Part shown: positions 39,119 to 52,900 of the stretch, one piece after another
Position numbering within the stretch: position 1 is the first letter of the stretch
How the letters are laid out: every line of letters begins with the position of its first letter
Origin: Metaphire vulgaris
Lineage: Eukaryota; Annelida; Clitellata; Crassiclitellata; Megascolecidae
Reading direction: 5' to 3'
Assembly (NCBI GenBank): GCA_018105865.1
Contig: JACLAT010000045.1
Span: forward strand, 654,501-718,500
Length of the DNA stretch: 64,000 nt
Translations under genes and position numbers: made by a program
Notes under the pieces: generated by a model
Seen by the model: the letters and a program-made list of their open reading frames with translations, nothing else
Database searches by the model: none
What the model was told of the DNA's origin: nothing

Positions 39119-39787
39119 GTTTGGCATATCAGGTAGGCCTACTGCATTAGAGTGGTTCACATCCTACCTTCAACATCGCAGTCAATCTGTTTATTATAAC
39201 AGTGCTCAGTCAAACTCAGTTAAATTAGATTTTGGTGTTCCCAGGGATCTGTTTTAGGCCCTCTCCTTTTCACCTTATATACAATGCCCCTTGGATCGCT
39301 TCTTTTACAATTCTCTGCTGACTATCATTTCTACGCTGACGATACACAGTTATTTATTGCCTTTGACGATGAAACCTCTTCTCGGTCACTAGAAAATTTA
39401 TCCGTTTGTCTGAAAAAATGTTCAGTTTGGATGTTTAGTAATAAGCTTGCATCAAACCTTTCAAAAACGAAGTTTTTACTTCTTGGTACATCTTTTAATT
39501 TAAGTATTAGAAATGGTGCTATAGAAGTGCACAATTATTATTATTTTAAAAATCCTGAAAAACCCATATTTGAAAAGGGGCTCAAAAGCCTGTAACCCAA
39601 GTTCAAAAATTGTGAAAATGTTCAATCTTGCTGGGACAACCTGGCAAATTGAGGAGTGATTTGTCCCTAAAAGTGGCAATGACCTGTTTTTTTGCATGTC
39701 GGGCCAGATTGAGGAATTGAGAATAATTGAAAATACCAATATGGGGCCTACTGGTAATATAAAACACACACAGAAAGAGTGTATAAA

Positions 39788-39941
39788 TAGTGCTGGACAC
39801 AGTCAAATCAGTCGAATTTCAGATTCCAAATATTGCAAAAAATAATCAATTTCAGGAAATTTAAAAAAGCCCAGATTCTGAAAAACCAGCTTCCCAGACA
39901 AGGTCCGAAAAGCTCAGATCTGAGGTAAAAGCCCAGCACTG
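39788..39941. mobile_element. Probable hAT-like MITE
   Basis: AGTGCTGGACACAGTC on the left and AAAAGCCCAGCACT on the right are inverted over about 8 bp. No target duplication is seen. It lies within the second interruption of the LINE (about 39551-40105). Confidence 0.4.
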
Positions 39942-40560
39942 GCATCAGTGGTGGCGGCTGTTGCCATAGAGTTATTACTGCATTAACTATGATAGACTGG
40001 GGACCAGATCAGAAACGGCAAATATATATATTGCTTAGCTTAACAGCTTAAATTAAATATGCAAATCCAAGCATTTGCAGACTTTTATAGAATCCGAGAT
40101 CTTGTGCTCTGATCTGCCTTCGTCGCTCTCAACAATTCTCTTGTCACCAACCCACTTGACTATTGTAATTCCTTACACAATGGCACTGCAAAGTCGGTGG
40201 TGCAAAAAGCTGCAACGCATTCGAATGATATTGCTAGAGCCATCATCGTGACTACATCAAACCTTAGAACCTTACATTTAAAATCTAACACTGGTCAGTT
40301 ACTTGGGGAGCAAAGAATTGTTTTTGAAACTGGTCAGCAGTTGTATAACACAGTGCAGACTGACCAACCTCAATACATAAAATTCCTTGTTAAATGATGA
40401 ATAGCATTACCATTTAACAAGATTTGCCAATTCATTGATAAATGTTCCCAGAACTGAAACTGGAAAGAGAGGATTTTCTGTTGCAAATCCAAGGTTTTGG
40501 AACTCTCTTTGTCTGTCACATCTTCCAGTGAACTTTCAAATCAATCAATAGCACATGTTA

Positions 40561-41895
40561 AACGTCATGAGAGAATTCATTCAAAACTTGCAAGGTCTGA
40601 TATCTCCATTGACTTGGTCATTATAGTTTTGATTAGAAGTAGCGTTGATTAATTATTTGCCTTAGGCTATTATAATTTATAAATGGTGCTATGAAAGTGC
40701 ATTATTTATATTATTATTATTATTAGTTTGTTTTATGAATTAGGTCAAACACAACAACACATAGGATTAGCAAATGTCGCGTAGATACATCAACTTAATA
40801 TCGTACATATTACAAAATTCAAATGATTCATTTTGGAGCGGATTCGAATGCGTCATATCCAGAGCAATTCTACTTATGAGCTGCGTTTGGTTATCGTTCT
40901 ATATTCTGATGGATCTATATTCTGAAAATGAACATAATCTATACTCCTACAAATGCCTGCTTCAAACATAGCAGCTGTTAATAAAAGGTGATGGGTAAAA
41001 CAGAAAATTGATAAAAGAATCACCAATTAACACAGTCTCAATGTACCTAATTGTTTATTTCACCATGGAGGCATTGATGTATAAAAGTTGCTACCGTAAT
41101 TGTGCAAATTGCATTAAAAGTAAGTAATCCAAATATGCTGCAAAAGCGAAGAGAGTGAAGGAAGCAAAGTACGTGGCCTATGGTGAAGAAAGAAAGAATT
41201 AGCAATGTGAATAGGGTTACAAAAATAAAAGGGGGATGGGAGACAAGGTGCCATTAATATAGCAGCAGCCCTTGCATTCAAAGTCATAACATCAAGAATA
41301 TTGAACCTTTGGATTATAGGAGGATTCCATTTAATAGGAATTTGCATATAAATGTCTAGAGATGTCACAATTCATGATATGAGAATTAGAGGTTTCAATA
41401 GAATGTTGTGTGTGGGGCTGTAGGAACAGAAGGACGAATGTCTGTCATAGAAAATAGGGTTACAAAAATAAAAGGGAGCATGGGAGACAAGATGTCATTA
41501 ATATAGCAACAGCTCTTGCATTCAAAGTCATAACGTATTAAACTATTTTCTGTATTTAATATTTGAAAATTAGTCTAAGCAAGTAATTGCAATTAATTCT
41601 AGAAAACATTGATTCCAACTTCCAAGTACATTGATTCAGTGACTGATGATGTTGATTTTAAATAGTATTTTCATTTCTTCTTATTTTTATCAATTTGCTT
41701 TCATTTATTTTATTCTATTCACTTTTAAATGTGTTTTGATGCATTTTCAGGGCATTTAAGAAAACAGAGGCAGTTTTTCAAGCAGATTAGGATCAGTTCT
41801 GTGGATTCCATTTAATATAGTTTGCAACATAGCAAAGTTTATCACGGTTGCAATATAATTAACAGTTTTTGGAGGAACATATTTCTGAATTAATT
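40561..41895. other. Spacer with a local direct repeat, 5' flank of the 42 kb zinc-finger gene
   Basis: About 80 bp at 41208-41288 (AATAGGGTTACAAAAATAAA...) recurs at 41452-41532. A LINE-type tail (GGTGCTATGAAAGTGC then ATTATTATT) ends near 40724. A possible splice acceptor, GATGCATTTTCAG, lies at 41738-41750, at the place homologous to 6753. No other gene. Confidence 0.5.
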
Positions 41896-43150
41896 ATGAA
41901 TATGCAAAGTCCAACTTCAGTGCATAATTCAAAGAAATGCTTCAAAACGTTCTCCAATCTACATTCAGTTGAACAACATGAAGGAAATAATATAGGAGAA
42001 AAGCCATATGCATGTAAAGTATGCAAAAAGACATTTCCTAAATTAAGCTCTCTTAGACGTCATGAAAGAATTCATACCAGAGAAAGCCCATTTGTTTGCC
42101 AAATATGCAAAAAGGCATTCAGTCAAATAGGACATGTTAAACGCCATGAGAGGATTCATTCAGGAGAAAAGCCTTTTATTTGTAAAATATGTGAAAAGGC
42201 ATTCAATCAATCAGACACTCTTAGAGCGCATGAAAGAATTCATACCGGAGAAAGGCCGTTTGTTTGCAAAATATGCCAAAGAGCATTTAGTCATAAGGGC
42301 AATTTTAAACGTCACGAGAAGATTCATTCGGGAGAAAATTTGTACCAGAGAAAAGCTATATATTGTAAAAATTAGCATGAAGAAATTAAGTAGTGCGTAT
42401 CATCTTAAAGATCATGAAAGAATTCATAGGGGAGAAAAGCCGTATATTTGTAAAATATGCAAAAAATCATTCCGTAAATTAGGCATTCTTAAAATTCATG
42501 AGAGGATTCATACCGGAGAAAAGCCGTATATATGTAAAATATGCAAAAAATCATTCCGTCAGTTAGGCACTCTTAAAATTCATGAAAGGATTCATACTGG
42601 AGAAAAGCCGTATATTTGTAAACTATGCACAAAAGCATTCCATCAAATAAGCGCCCTTAAATCACATGAAATAATTCATAGAAGTAAGCCTTGCATATGT
42701 TATGTATGTAGCAAAGCATTCTCTCGGAGAGAACATCTGCTGAAACATCAAAGAACACACTGTGAAAAACTGCGACAGAATCACAGAATTTCTAAGATGT
42801 CATCTTCTGAAGTAGATTTTAAAAATAATGTTACTAAGGAAAGGTCTGCCGATGTGTTTACACCAAAGATGTTTATGGAGAGACGACCAATGAACAGTCC
42901 TTTTACAGTTGAACCTTTTGGATGTGGATTTTGTGGTGAAATGTTTGTTGAAGAAGATCATTTTCTTATTCATTGTTCTCATCACTCGGGTGAAGGGGAT
43001 TTTTCAAGTGATTTGATTCTTCAATTTCCTTGTAAGAGAACTATGTTTAAAGAAGTATTGAAAGAGAGATTTTCCATCAGTGAGCAACTTGGAAAGGTGG
43101 CTGCCAATGAAAGCAGTTTGAGATGGTTTGGACATTTCAAATGTATTTAG
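41896..43150 (+). pseudogene. C2H2 zinc-finger gene with one internal frameshift
   Basis: From ATG 41896 (MNMQSPTSVHNS) the first frame gives one degenerate and four good fingers, then stops at 42373-42375 within a duplicated-looking linker. The frame one base over continues to 43150 with a finger lacking both cysteines (YIVKISMKKLSS), four good fingers, and the family C-terminal module: RSADVFTPKMFMERR, PFGCGFCGEMFVEEDHFLIH, DFSSDL and SSLRWFGHF. The shift adds one base (mod 3) near 42340-42370. Either the gene is newly broken or the assembly has an error there. It belongs to a different subfamily from the other intact genes, sharing the MFMER phrase with the remnant at 11 kb. Confidence 0.85.
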
Positions 43151-44001
43151 TATCGTTTTCATAATGTTTTGTAACAGTGAAGATGAGAGCATCTGGTAAC
43201 ACGGATCTCTACCTGCACAAGGTCGAATTCAATGGGGAGTGACTTATATGATCAAACTGGTCTGAGATTGTTGTTCATTATGAGTACTGTGTGTTGGATG
43301 TGTGATTATTTAAGTCTCCTTAAGAACAGTGTTATATTTGTCAGTGTTTGCTTCAGTTACTATGGATATTTTGGAAGAACCCTTTGAATGTCATAATACT
43401 GCAAGTGTTCTAATTAAATTTCAGTTCCTTTTTGACAAAGTGAAATCTAACTTTTGATTTTACAGGAGAGGGGATTATTTCTGTCCTTAACATCAGTGAC
43501 ATATTTATCTCTGTTTGATTCAATTACTGTTGATATTCTGAAAGAACTCTCTGTGATTGTCAAACCAAGTGTTTTAAAAGGCTGTTATGTTATGACTATG
43601 CGATGCATATTACTGTAGCTAAGGAACAAGTTTATGCGGCACTGTACTATTTCTTACATTTAGCGTTTGTGGATTGCATTTTGAGACATATTTCAAGACA
43701 CTAGGATTCTATTACTGTATAGAAGGAATTTTATTTTAAATATAATGTTTGCACACTTATTTGCACGGCATTCTCAATGCATTTGATCATGTTGTAGCAT
43801 TTAGTAATGTGATGTAATGTTACAGAATATTTGTATAGCGCCTCTTCGGAAGAATCATTCAGAAACGTCCCCGCTGTGATTATTGCATATTGATGAAGAG
43901 GAGAATTTTAGTCGCTTCTAAAAGTATGCTGAAAAACTAAGTATATTAAGAAAATTTGCTCTGCTTGCAAGAAATGTAGTCTTGTAATTCTCAGCACTTG
44001 T
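43151..44001. other. 3' flank of the 42 kb zinc-finger gene
   Basis: No gene. A GTGTT...TTTGATTCAATTACTGTTGATAT phrase near 43500 resembles one near 43345 (CTTCAGTTACTATGGATAT), suggesting an internal duplication. Confidence 0.45.
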
Positions 44002-44535
44002 TAGGGTGGAAGAAGTGTAAGTCAAAAGTCAACAATTTATGTCTATGTTTTTAAAAATAATTTAGTAAGTAAGTACAATCTCGTTAATTTATATAGCGCC
44101 TTAGGACAACTTTTCCCGTTTTCTAATCATGGTTTAAAAGTTGACATAATCCGATATCTGTTGGAAATCCACAATGTTCAGCTGACGAAACATAAAAGGT
44201 TACTTGCACTGGTTCCTATGCGTTATTCGACTGCGTTCTTTCATTACAGGGTCAGATAATTTTTTACGGCATTCCGTAGCGTTTATTTATAGGTGGGGAA
44301 TACCAACTGTTTCGTTGCAAACGGAGATGCTCTAGGTATGGGCTAAATTTAGGGGCAGCTGTATCATTCATAATAGTTTCTTTACAAAACTATCTCTTTA
44401 TCTTATTCAACTATTACTTGGGGTTTCTATCGACATGCACAGGATAAATTTATTGATACTACTGTACTGCAAGGCACATTTCTTACTTTTGACTTTTTCC
44501 TTACTTTCTTAGTGACTTACACTTCTTCCGCCCTA
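44002..44535. mobile_element. Decayed MITE (TAGGGTGGAAGAAGTG ends) with LINE tail inside
   Basis: TAGGGTGGAAGAAGTGTAAG at 44002 and CTTACACTTCTTCCGCCCTA at 44516 are inverted with one mismatch. No matching flanks were found. A TAAG-tailed LINE end (TAAGTAAGTACAATCTCG, TATATAGCGCC) lies inside at 44067-44108. Confidence 0.65.
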
Positions 44536-44779
44536 CAGTATAATGTCTCAATGTATGGGTATGTCTATATTTCCGTGTCTCGCTTACTAATAATTAATTG
44601 GGAAATAAAAATTGCATTTTCTCTTACATGGTTGCTGGACTTTAAATGTGGTGGGTATTGTTACTGGTGGCATATAGTATCATATAGTTAAATCTAAAGT
44701 GCGGCTAACTTCTGCACAATTGCCTAATTCTCTATCCGTTTAATACGGCAATACAAGTGATTAGTCTAGTGCTCAGATG
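44536..44779. other. Spacer
   Basis: No gene. 44735-44779 is homologous to 45790-45835, part of the locally duplicated target sequence of the next two MITEs. Confidence 0.4.
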
Positions 44780-45131
44780 TAGGGCTGCGCTAACCGAGTA
44801 GTTTAGGAGTCGAGTAGCTTAGCGAGTACTCGCGTAAAACCGGAAATACATGATTTGCAAACGTTACACGTCACATAATGCGTATTATTTGCCTCATGGC
44901 CCTCATTTAACCAAAGCAGAACACTAGATACAGATACATATCACTTTCTTCGGATATTCAAGCGTGTATTCACAAAACGGTAGGCCAAATTTTTAATGAA
45001 ATTCTTTGGTTATTCTTTATTTATCTATTCTATTCTTTATTTAGTTATTCTATGAGTACTCGACTCAAAAAAAATTACTCGACTCCAAATTGAGTCAGTA
45101 CTGCGTTACTCGAGTTACTCGCGCAGCCCTA
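44780..45131. mobile_element. hAT MITE (352 bp), TAGGGCTGCGC family, perfect 8 bp duplication
   Basis: TAGGGCTGCGCTAACCGAGT and ACTCGCGCAGCCCTA are inverted. CTCAGATG flanks both sides (44772-44779 and 45132-45139). Subterminal GAGTACTCG-type repeats are present. The related sequence at 45812-45850 lacks the insertion (an empty site). Confidence 0.93.
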
Positions 45132-45173
45132 CTCAGATGGTCACAATCTCCTGGTGTTAAATGCTAGCATATG

Positions 45174-45351
45174 CAGGGTGCGATTTGTGCCTGGAGCAGT
45201 GGGGAATATCTGGGGATAACGAGTTTGGGAGATGTAGTTGTTGGGGAATGTAGCAGTGGGGATGTAGTGGTGAAGGGATGTAGTAGTAGGGGGATGCATT
45301 TGGGCAGTGGGGGGATAAATCCCCCATTTTCCCCCTGCAAATTGCGCCCTG
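45174..45351. mobile_element. hAT MITE (178 bp), CAGGGTGCGATTTGT family, perfect 8 bp duplication
   Basis: CAGGGTGCGATTTGTGCC and CAAATTGCGCCCTG are inverted. AGCATATG flanks both sides (45166-45173 and 45352-45359). The body is a GATGTAGTAGTGGGG-type array. The paralogous stretch at 45835-45885 reads through without it. Same family as 33569-33736. Confidence 0.93.
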
Positions 45352-45378
45352 AGCATATGTAAGATTGTAACCAGGGAG

Positions 45379-45909
45379 TCAACCATTCGTAGTTGACAGT
45401 TTGAAGAATATTTTACTTACAGCCTGATTTATATGTTTAACCATATGCCCAGTTAGATTTTCATTCAGAACGACTCCCAGACTCCGCAATTCTTTAGTGT
45501 TTGTGATTTCAAAATTGCCAAGATTTATTTTGGCGAGTGCCAGCTTTTCTAGTTTAGATTTCCGTCCTATGCAGATCATCTCCGTCTTTGCAGCATTCAA
45601 CTTGAGCCTATTTCTGCTTAACCATCTCTCAATGTCCTCAATGCAATCAGTGAGCTCTTTGCTCTTTTTTGTTTTGTCCTGTGAGTGAAAACTGCAGTAC
45701 AGCTGTATATCATCTGAATATGAATGGAATTTTAGTTCATGCATGTCTACGACATCGTCCAGCTCACTCATATATAGGGCTCTTCCGTTGTATGCGGTAA
45801 TACAGCAAGTGATTAGCTTAATGCTCTGATGACCAATATCTCCTGATGTTAAATACAAGCATATGGCAGACTGTAACCATAACTGAAAACTATGGGGTTC
45901 CTCTTCCAT
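45379..45909 (-). pseudogene. L2/CR1-like LINE reverse transcriptase fragment
   Basis: Minus strand: ALYMSELDDVVDMHELKFHS, YSDDIQLYCSFHSQD (motif C with YSDD in place of YADD), RWLSRNRLKLNAAKTEMICI, ELRSLGVVLNENL. These are the palm/thumb blocks of an L2/CR1 RT. The frame before 45760 is not RT-like and is probably joined repeat. Confidence 0.85.
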
Positions 45910-46089
45910 TCCAACAACAATTTAAGCAACTATCCACTTATGTCCAGCACCCAAGTGTTGAAAATCATGAAGAAACGAAAACTTGTTGTACGTGTTGTGT
46001 CATCGAGTTATTATCTGCTTTGTGCTTCAAACACCTCCATGTTGCAGTTATTATTATCATCAGACTGTTATTTGGTCAAAAAACGTAAA

Positions 46090-46390
46090 ACGTGTTGCTG
46101 ACCTGGAAGGTCGGCAACGCCTGAATTCGCAATGTATGCCTCACTGGCGTCTCAGCACCGCAGGAGGCCGTACATTTCATGTGGCTGCCGCTAGGGTCGG
46201 GAATGACCTACCTTCATCCGTTCAACTTTGCCCTACGCTCAACTTTTTTAAAAAGAGGCTAGAGACTTGATTGTTCCTTACTAGTTTTGAACTTTAACTC
46301 TGTAATGTGTTCATGCAGTCCAACTGAGGACAAGGCACCACAATTATCTCAACGTTTATTATTATTATTATTATTATTATCACTATTATT

Positions 46391-46434
<44 letters not shown>
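46090..46434 (+). pseudogene. L2/CR1-like LINE 3' end with (TTA)n tail
   Basis: Plus-strand LSTAGGRTFHVAAARVGNDL, PSSV and FFKKRLET then stop: the C-terminal segment of an L2/CR1 ORF2. The 3' UTR leads to a TTA/TAT repeat tract at 46357-46434. It is in opposite orientation to the RT fragment at 45379, so it is a separate copy. Confidence 0.8.
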
Positions 46435-46435
<1 letters not shown>

Positions 46436-47083
46436 GAGATCAACCAAAAGAAAAGAAGTCGAAAATGTTACAAATGTTCACCAAACTGAACCAATGAATT
46501 CCAAATGAACACTATATCTCTGTTATTCTGTAGATTTGATATTTAGGCAAAACATTGGCTACAGTCATTAAAATCTCCATTACAGAATGATTTTTTATTG
46601 ATGTTGCTCATGTGTGCTCTATACATATTAGCACATGGCCAAAGAAAGGAAAGGGCCATGGACAAGGACTTCCCGGGAGGCTTTGACGGTCTTTATGGAC
46701 CATGGAGTTTAATAGATTAAAATGTTGATAGTTGGTGCATATATATTTTTTGGAATAAATGGCAGCCTATTGTTAATAGCCCAAAATGAAGAAATGTTTC
46801 CAAGGCCAAGAGCCACCCAAAACACACTTTAAAAACGCCCTGCTCTGAAGAATATGAAACTGATCTCAACTCAATACTAAATCACAAAATGTCATGTTAA
46901 GGAACAGAAACCAGCAAAATTTGACAACACAATTTAGTAAATTAAAAATTATAAAACGCCAACATATATAATGTCAAAGATAAACATTAATGAAAGTTAA
47001 ATTCTGAAGTTCAAAATACAATAGTACATACTTACATGCACATACTTGCTCCAATACATACTTATAGCAATACAATCAACAGA
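46435..47083 (-). other. 3' flank/UTR of the 47 kb zinc-finger locus
   Basis: 46860-47000 resembles the 3' flanks of the 12.6 kb and 6.9 kb paralogues (AATGTCAAAGATAAACATTAA, ACAAAATTTAGT-like phrases). No other gene. Confidence 0.5.
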
Positions 47084-48410
<1,327 letters not shown>

Positions 48411-49385
48411 ATCACGAATGTTCCTTTGGCTGACCAGCTATAGTTGATAAATTTTCACAAAGACAAAGGTTTTATTCACAAGGTTTCTTTATGGAAGTCG
48501 TCTGCTAGCCAGAGGCGTAGCGTCCCAACGGCTACTTTTGCTTTAACCATGGGCGGCACACATGATTGGGGCGGCAAATTTTTTAAGCAAACTTTTCTTT
48601 CTTGTAGGGTTGTCAGGGAGTTCTGGCGAAGGGGCGTCAAATTCTACAAAGGGCAGCAAATTTAGCGGCGATGAGAGGATGTAATGGTTTTGATAAACTT
48701 TATGCTAACAGCTGGTTAAGAATGTGAAGACAGGACAAATTACAAAAAGAAAACAAAATTTGATTTATAATTAGCAAAACACATTGAAAGAGTAAAAGAG
48801 ACAGACAAATTGAGGGATAGACAATTCAGTTGTTGTGTACTTTGGGAAATCTTCAAGGTGGCCACTTATCGTGAAACAACATTACAAAAGTCAAATGAAG
48901 TATCAGTGAAGAATTTATGTTAAAAAATGAATTTATGTTAAAAGAGTAAAGAACCCACACATTGTTCTCCTTATAATCTCACTTGGAATTAGTGAGTATA
49001 ACTTATTCGGAGAGCTTTGTGACATCATCAAAATACCATAACTAAGTACTATACTTTTAAAATATTGTGATTTCATCAGGATAAAATGCAAAAAATCAAG
49101 TTTCACGGCAAACTTAAATAATCAAGAAAATCATGAAACTCATGACGAATATTAGGCCCGCTTGCCATTAATAGCTGCATGAAAAAACAAGTTTTTGCAT
49201 AACAAAAAATCACGCAAAACCATTTCTTACTGCGCTACATCAAAGTCAGCGGATGCACATCACAGGCATTCACTCACTTATTATTCAGCGTTTTAAGAGA
49301 CTGTGACGATATATGGCTGAACTCTGGAACGACCTTTTAGTCTTTTTAGAGATGGATTTAGAGAACCATCATTTGAAACATTTAC
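48411..49385. other. No recognisable gene
   Basis: 48500-48670 has GC-richer repeated GGCGGC/GGGGCGGCAAATTT phrases, possibly a decayed element beginning CAGAGGCGTAGC at 48511. The remainder is AT-rich without supported features. Confidence 0.45.
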
Positions 49386-49682
49386 CAGAGATGTAGTACT
49401 TGGTACTTGTACTTGTACTCGAGTTGTACTCGAGTACAAACTTTCAGTACTTGTACCTCATTGCTAATTGTGTCCATTTTATTGAATAACTGTGACATTA
49501 ATAAAATTGTAGGCCTACTTGCTGTTTGTACTTGGCTATAAGCATCAGTACTTGTACTTAGAGGCCAGGTACTTGTACTCGTACTTGAAGTTTTTAGGAT
49601 GTATATACTTGTACTTGTGCTTGTAGTTGGAGACCAGGTACTTGTACTTGAAGTACAGTATTGTGTACCTGCTGCATCTCTG
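49386..49682. mobile_element. hAT MITE (297 bp) with GTACTTGTACTT repeats and perfect 8 bp duplication
   Basis: CAGAGATGTAGTACTTGG and GTACCTGCTGCATCTCTG are inverted at their ends. ACATTTAC flanks both sides (49378-49385 and 49683-49690). Iterated GTACTTGTACTTG units fill both arms. Confidence 0.93.
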
Positions 49683-49912
49683 ACATTTACAGTATTAAAA
49701 CTTGTGCTAAAAATGTACCTAATTATTATAATATCTATATTAAAGGCGATTAAAAAACTTACACATAAAATATTGTGGCGAACCGGGCCTATCGAGGTTC
49801 CTACGCCTCCTAAACTCAAGATGGCTCCGCCCGGTTCGGCGCACACGGGGTTATGACTCACTTAAGGCACGTGGTCGTTCGTCTTAGCTTTTTGGCTAAG
49901 ATCTCAGGCTCT
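49683..49912. other. Spacer with short inverted repeats
   Basis: GAACCGGGC at 49781 pairs with GCCCGGTTC at 49829, and CTTAGC...GCTAAG forms a small hairpin at 49884-49901. No gene. Confidence 0.4.
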
Positions 49913-52900
49913 CTTATTGTTATTGTTATTGTTCATGACAATTTATATAGCGCCGTAGCATAGCGAGGGCCAAAGTCAAAGGCGCTTTACAAAAAACATG
50001 GGAACGAGATGTTAAATAGGTGAGTCTTTAATTTGGTCGCAAAGTCCTCTAATGAAGTGGCCGCCGACACTGAAGCCGGTAACGAATTCCATAGGAGAGG
50101 GTTTCCTCGGGAAAAAGAACGTTCGCCGAAGTTGAGTGTCTTCGACGGAGGTGGAACGTACAGGTGAGCTCGGCTGCTGGAGCGCAGATGGAGCCGTCGG
50201 TCGTTCGTAGTCATCCTTCGAATCAAGGTCGCTAAGTATTCCGGACAAGAGGGATCGTTTAGTGCCCGGAACGTCAGCCAGCAACGCTTGAATGCAATGC
50301 GCTCCGGGATGCGTAACCAGTGTAGCTTGTCCCTGAGTAGCGAGGTCACGTGGTCATGCCACCGGATCCGAAATATCAGTCGGGCTGAGGCGTTGATGAT
50401 CGACTGCAGGCGAGCGAGCTGACGATCGGGAAGACCGAACAGGATCCCGTTACAATAGTCGACGCGTGAAAGGACGAGGGCTCGAACCAGTTGCCGTTGA
50501 GATATACCGACGAACCTCTCGGATCATTCGAAGCTGTCGGAAGCACGAACGGGTCACATTGGCAACTTGACCAGCAAACGTCAGTGTTTCGTCGAAGATC
50601 ACTCCGAGTAAGCGCACCTCTGTCGATGGCTGGATGTTAGCCTCGTCCAGAGAAAGCTCCGAACGATCGATCAGATGCTTCCTCCTTGGAGTGCTAAACC
50701 AGATGAGCTCCGTCTTGCTCGGGTTTAGGGCGAGCCGGTTAGCCGTGGCCCAACGCTCTATCCGAGTGATGCATTCACGGACGCACGACAGAAGATGCTC
50801 GGTCTCCGACGGAAGGCAGGAGGAATACACCTGACCGTCGTCGGCGTATGCATGCCACGATAGACCAGATGATTCGACGATCCGTCCGACGTCTGCCGCG
50901 TAGAGCACGAACAGGAGTGGACCCAGGGCCGATCCCTGTGGCACACCGCTCGTGACACTTCGTGAGGCAGACATCGAGCCGCCCCAGGCCACTGACTGTG
51001 TCCGGCCCGAAAGGTAGCCCTGGAGCCACGTCAAGGCTCCGCCAGTGACCCCGAAGGAGATTTCAAGGCGCTGAGAGAGCGTGTCGTGGTCCACCGTGTC
51101 GAAGGCGGCGGAAAAGTCTAGTAGGCATAGGAGGAAAGCTCTCCATTGGCCGTCGCATCGATAATGTCATTGAGTATCTTCATCAGGGCCGTCTCGGTGG
51201 AATGACCTTTTCGATATGCCGACTGATGCTTCGGCATAAGTCCATTCCTGACGAGATAGGTGACTAGTTGTCTATTCACCAGGCGTTCCAGCAGTTTCGA
51301 CAGGAACGGTAGGTTTGAGACCGGCCGAAAATTCGATATGTCTGACTGGTCCAGTCCTGGCCGCTTCAAGTGAGGGCGGACGATGGCATGCTTCCACGGT
51401 GATGGGAACTCACCGCTAGCAAGTGATGACGATAGTAGTGACGTCAGGAACGGAGCCAGCGTGTCGATGGCCTCTTTAAGCAGCCACATCGGGAGTGGAT
51501 CCAACGGGCATTGTTTATTCGGCGATGCCTTGACGCACGCCGTGACCTCCGATATCGTAGGGGCCACGAACACCGAGAAGGTGGATCCGCTATGCCTTTG
51601 GAACTCGACCGGGTCGGCGTTGGCCGTCCTGCTCCGAACCCTGTTGATTTTCTCGTCGATGAACCGGTGATACTCCTCGGCGGAGAAGCTCGGAGGCGCC
51701 CTGTGGGAGGTGCCCCTTTTACCGAGAATCCTGTCGAGGTGATTCCATGTTTGCTTGATGTCAGAGTGAGGGGAATCCAGAATCTTGCGCCAGTGTTGCC
51801 GTCCCTTCTCCCGCACCAAGCGCCTACTAGCCTTGAGTTCTAGTCTCCACGAAGACCGTGCATCCTCCTCGCCACTAGTGCCTCTCCTGGCACGATACAC
51901 TCTCTCAAAACGACGGGCACGTCGACGGGCCTGCCGACACTCGGCGTCATAAAATGGTCGATGGAGTCGAGGACGGGCGGAAACCTCGGTCACCGGCGCA
52001 AGATCGTCTAGTATCGTGGTCACGACTGACTGATAGCAAAGCGCAAGCTCAGTGGCGGTTTTGCTTGGGTCGACTGGTTGACAGAGCGGTGACAGTTGAA
52101 TCCGCTCAATGAACTTATCGAGACTAAAATATTTCCAGCTCCTACGACATAGCTTTGTATATGGCGGACGAGGACGAGCAACAGGTATCGTCCAAAGGAT
52201 GAGTTTGTGGTCCGATAGCCCGGACTCGACCACTGAGACGTCGGTCGGAGCTCCATCTTCGGCTGTTATTACCACGTCGAGTAAGCCGCCCTGATCGTGA
52301 GTCGGTTCTCCGACGAACTGGCGCAGTTTCAGGCCCCTATGACCTCTTCAAACTTCTGGCTGTGGTTGTCGGAGGGTCGTTCCAGGTGGATATTAAAATC
52401 CCCGACGACCCAAATCGCGCTGTTAAAGGTCTCCAACGACTCCAGCGGGGCGGACAGTTCAGTATAGAACGTTTCAGTAACACTTTGTGAGCCGGGCCTG
52501 TAGATAGCTGCAATGATAAACGGTTCATTGCCACTCCTGACCCAACAGCAGAGGTGCTCAAAAGTCCTCGGCACGAACCCGGTGTTGATCTTTGCGATGT
52601 TGGTCCCCGGTTTGGAGATCACCGCCAACCCTCCGTGATTGATAAATTTACTATTATCGAGCTCCGTCCTTAGTGGGATGGCCCGGGCCGCTTCGATGAC
52701 GTTCAGGCCCATACCGCGTAACCGCTTGATAGCGACACTGTCCTGGTCCTCATGCCACGTCTCGGAGAGAACCAAAGTACTCAGCTCGTGCTCGTCGAAC
52801 AGATCCGGAACGTTCTCGATCTTCCTGTTGACAGAACGAATATTCAGTAAGCCCATTCTGAGACGTCGCGGCGGGGAAGAGCAGTGGCGTTCTATTCTCG

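Larger units (their letters stand above)
38611..40560 (+). pseudogene. L2/CR1-like LINE with two inserted elements
   Basis: RT blocks in order on the plus strand: FSSYRFISNLNLISKLVERI, KQSAYLKFNSTETALLAVHD, LLDLSAAFDAIDHAILLHRL, then after an insertion TALEWFTSYLQHRSQSVYYN, VPRDLF region, [25 protein letters not shown]. After a second interruption the post-RT part follows (NPLDYCNSLHNG near 40149, GEQRIVFETGQQLY near 40305). Catalytic residues of motif A (DLSAAFD) and motif C (YADD) are intact, but frameshifts break the frame. It is the same general family as 17345-18107. Confidence 0.87.

Noticed and set aside
49884..49905. Match to the 5' region of U2 snRNA (TTTTTGGCTAAGATC)
   Set aside because: Only about 14 bases match, the U2 sequence does not continue on either side, and a local hairpin explains part of it.
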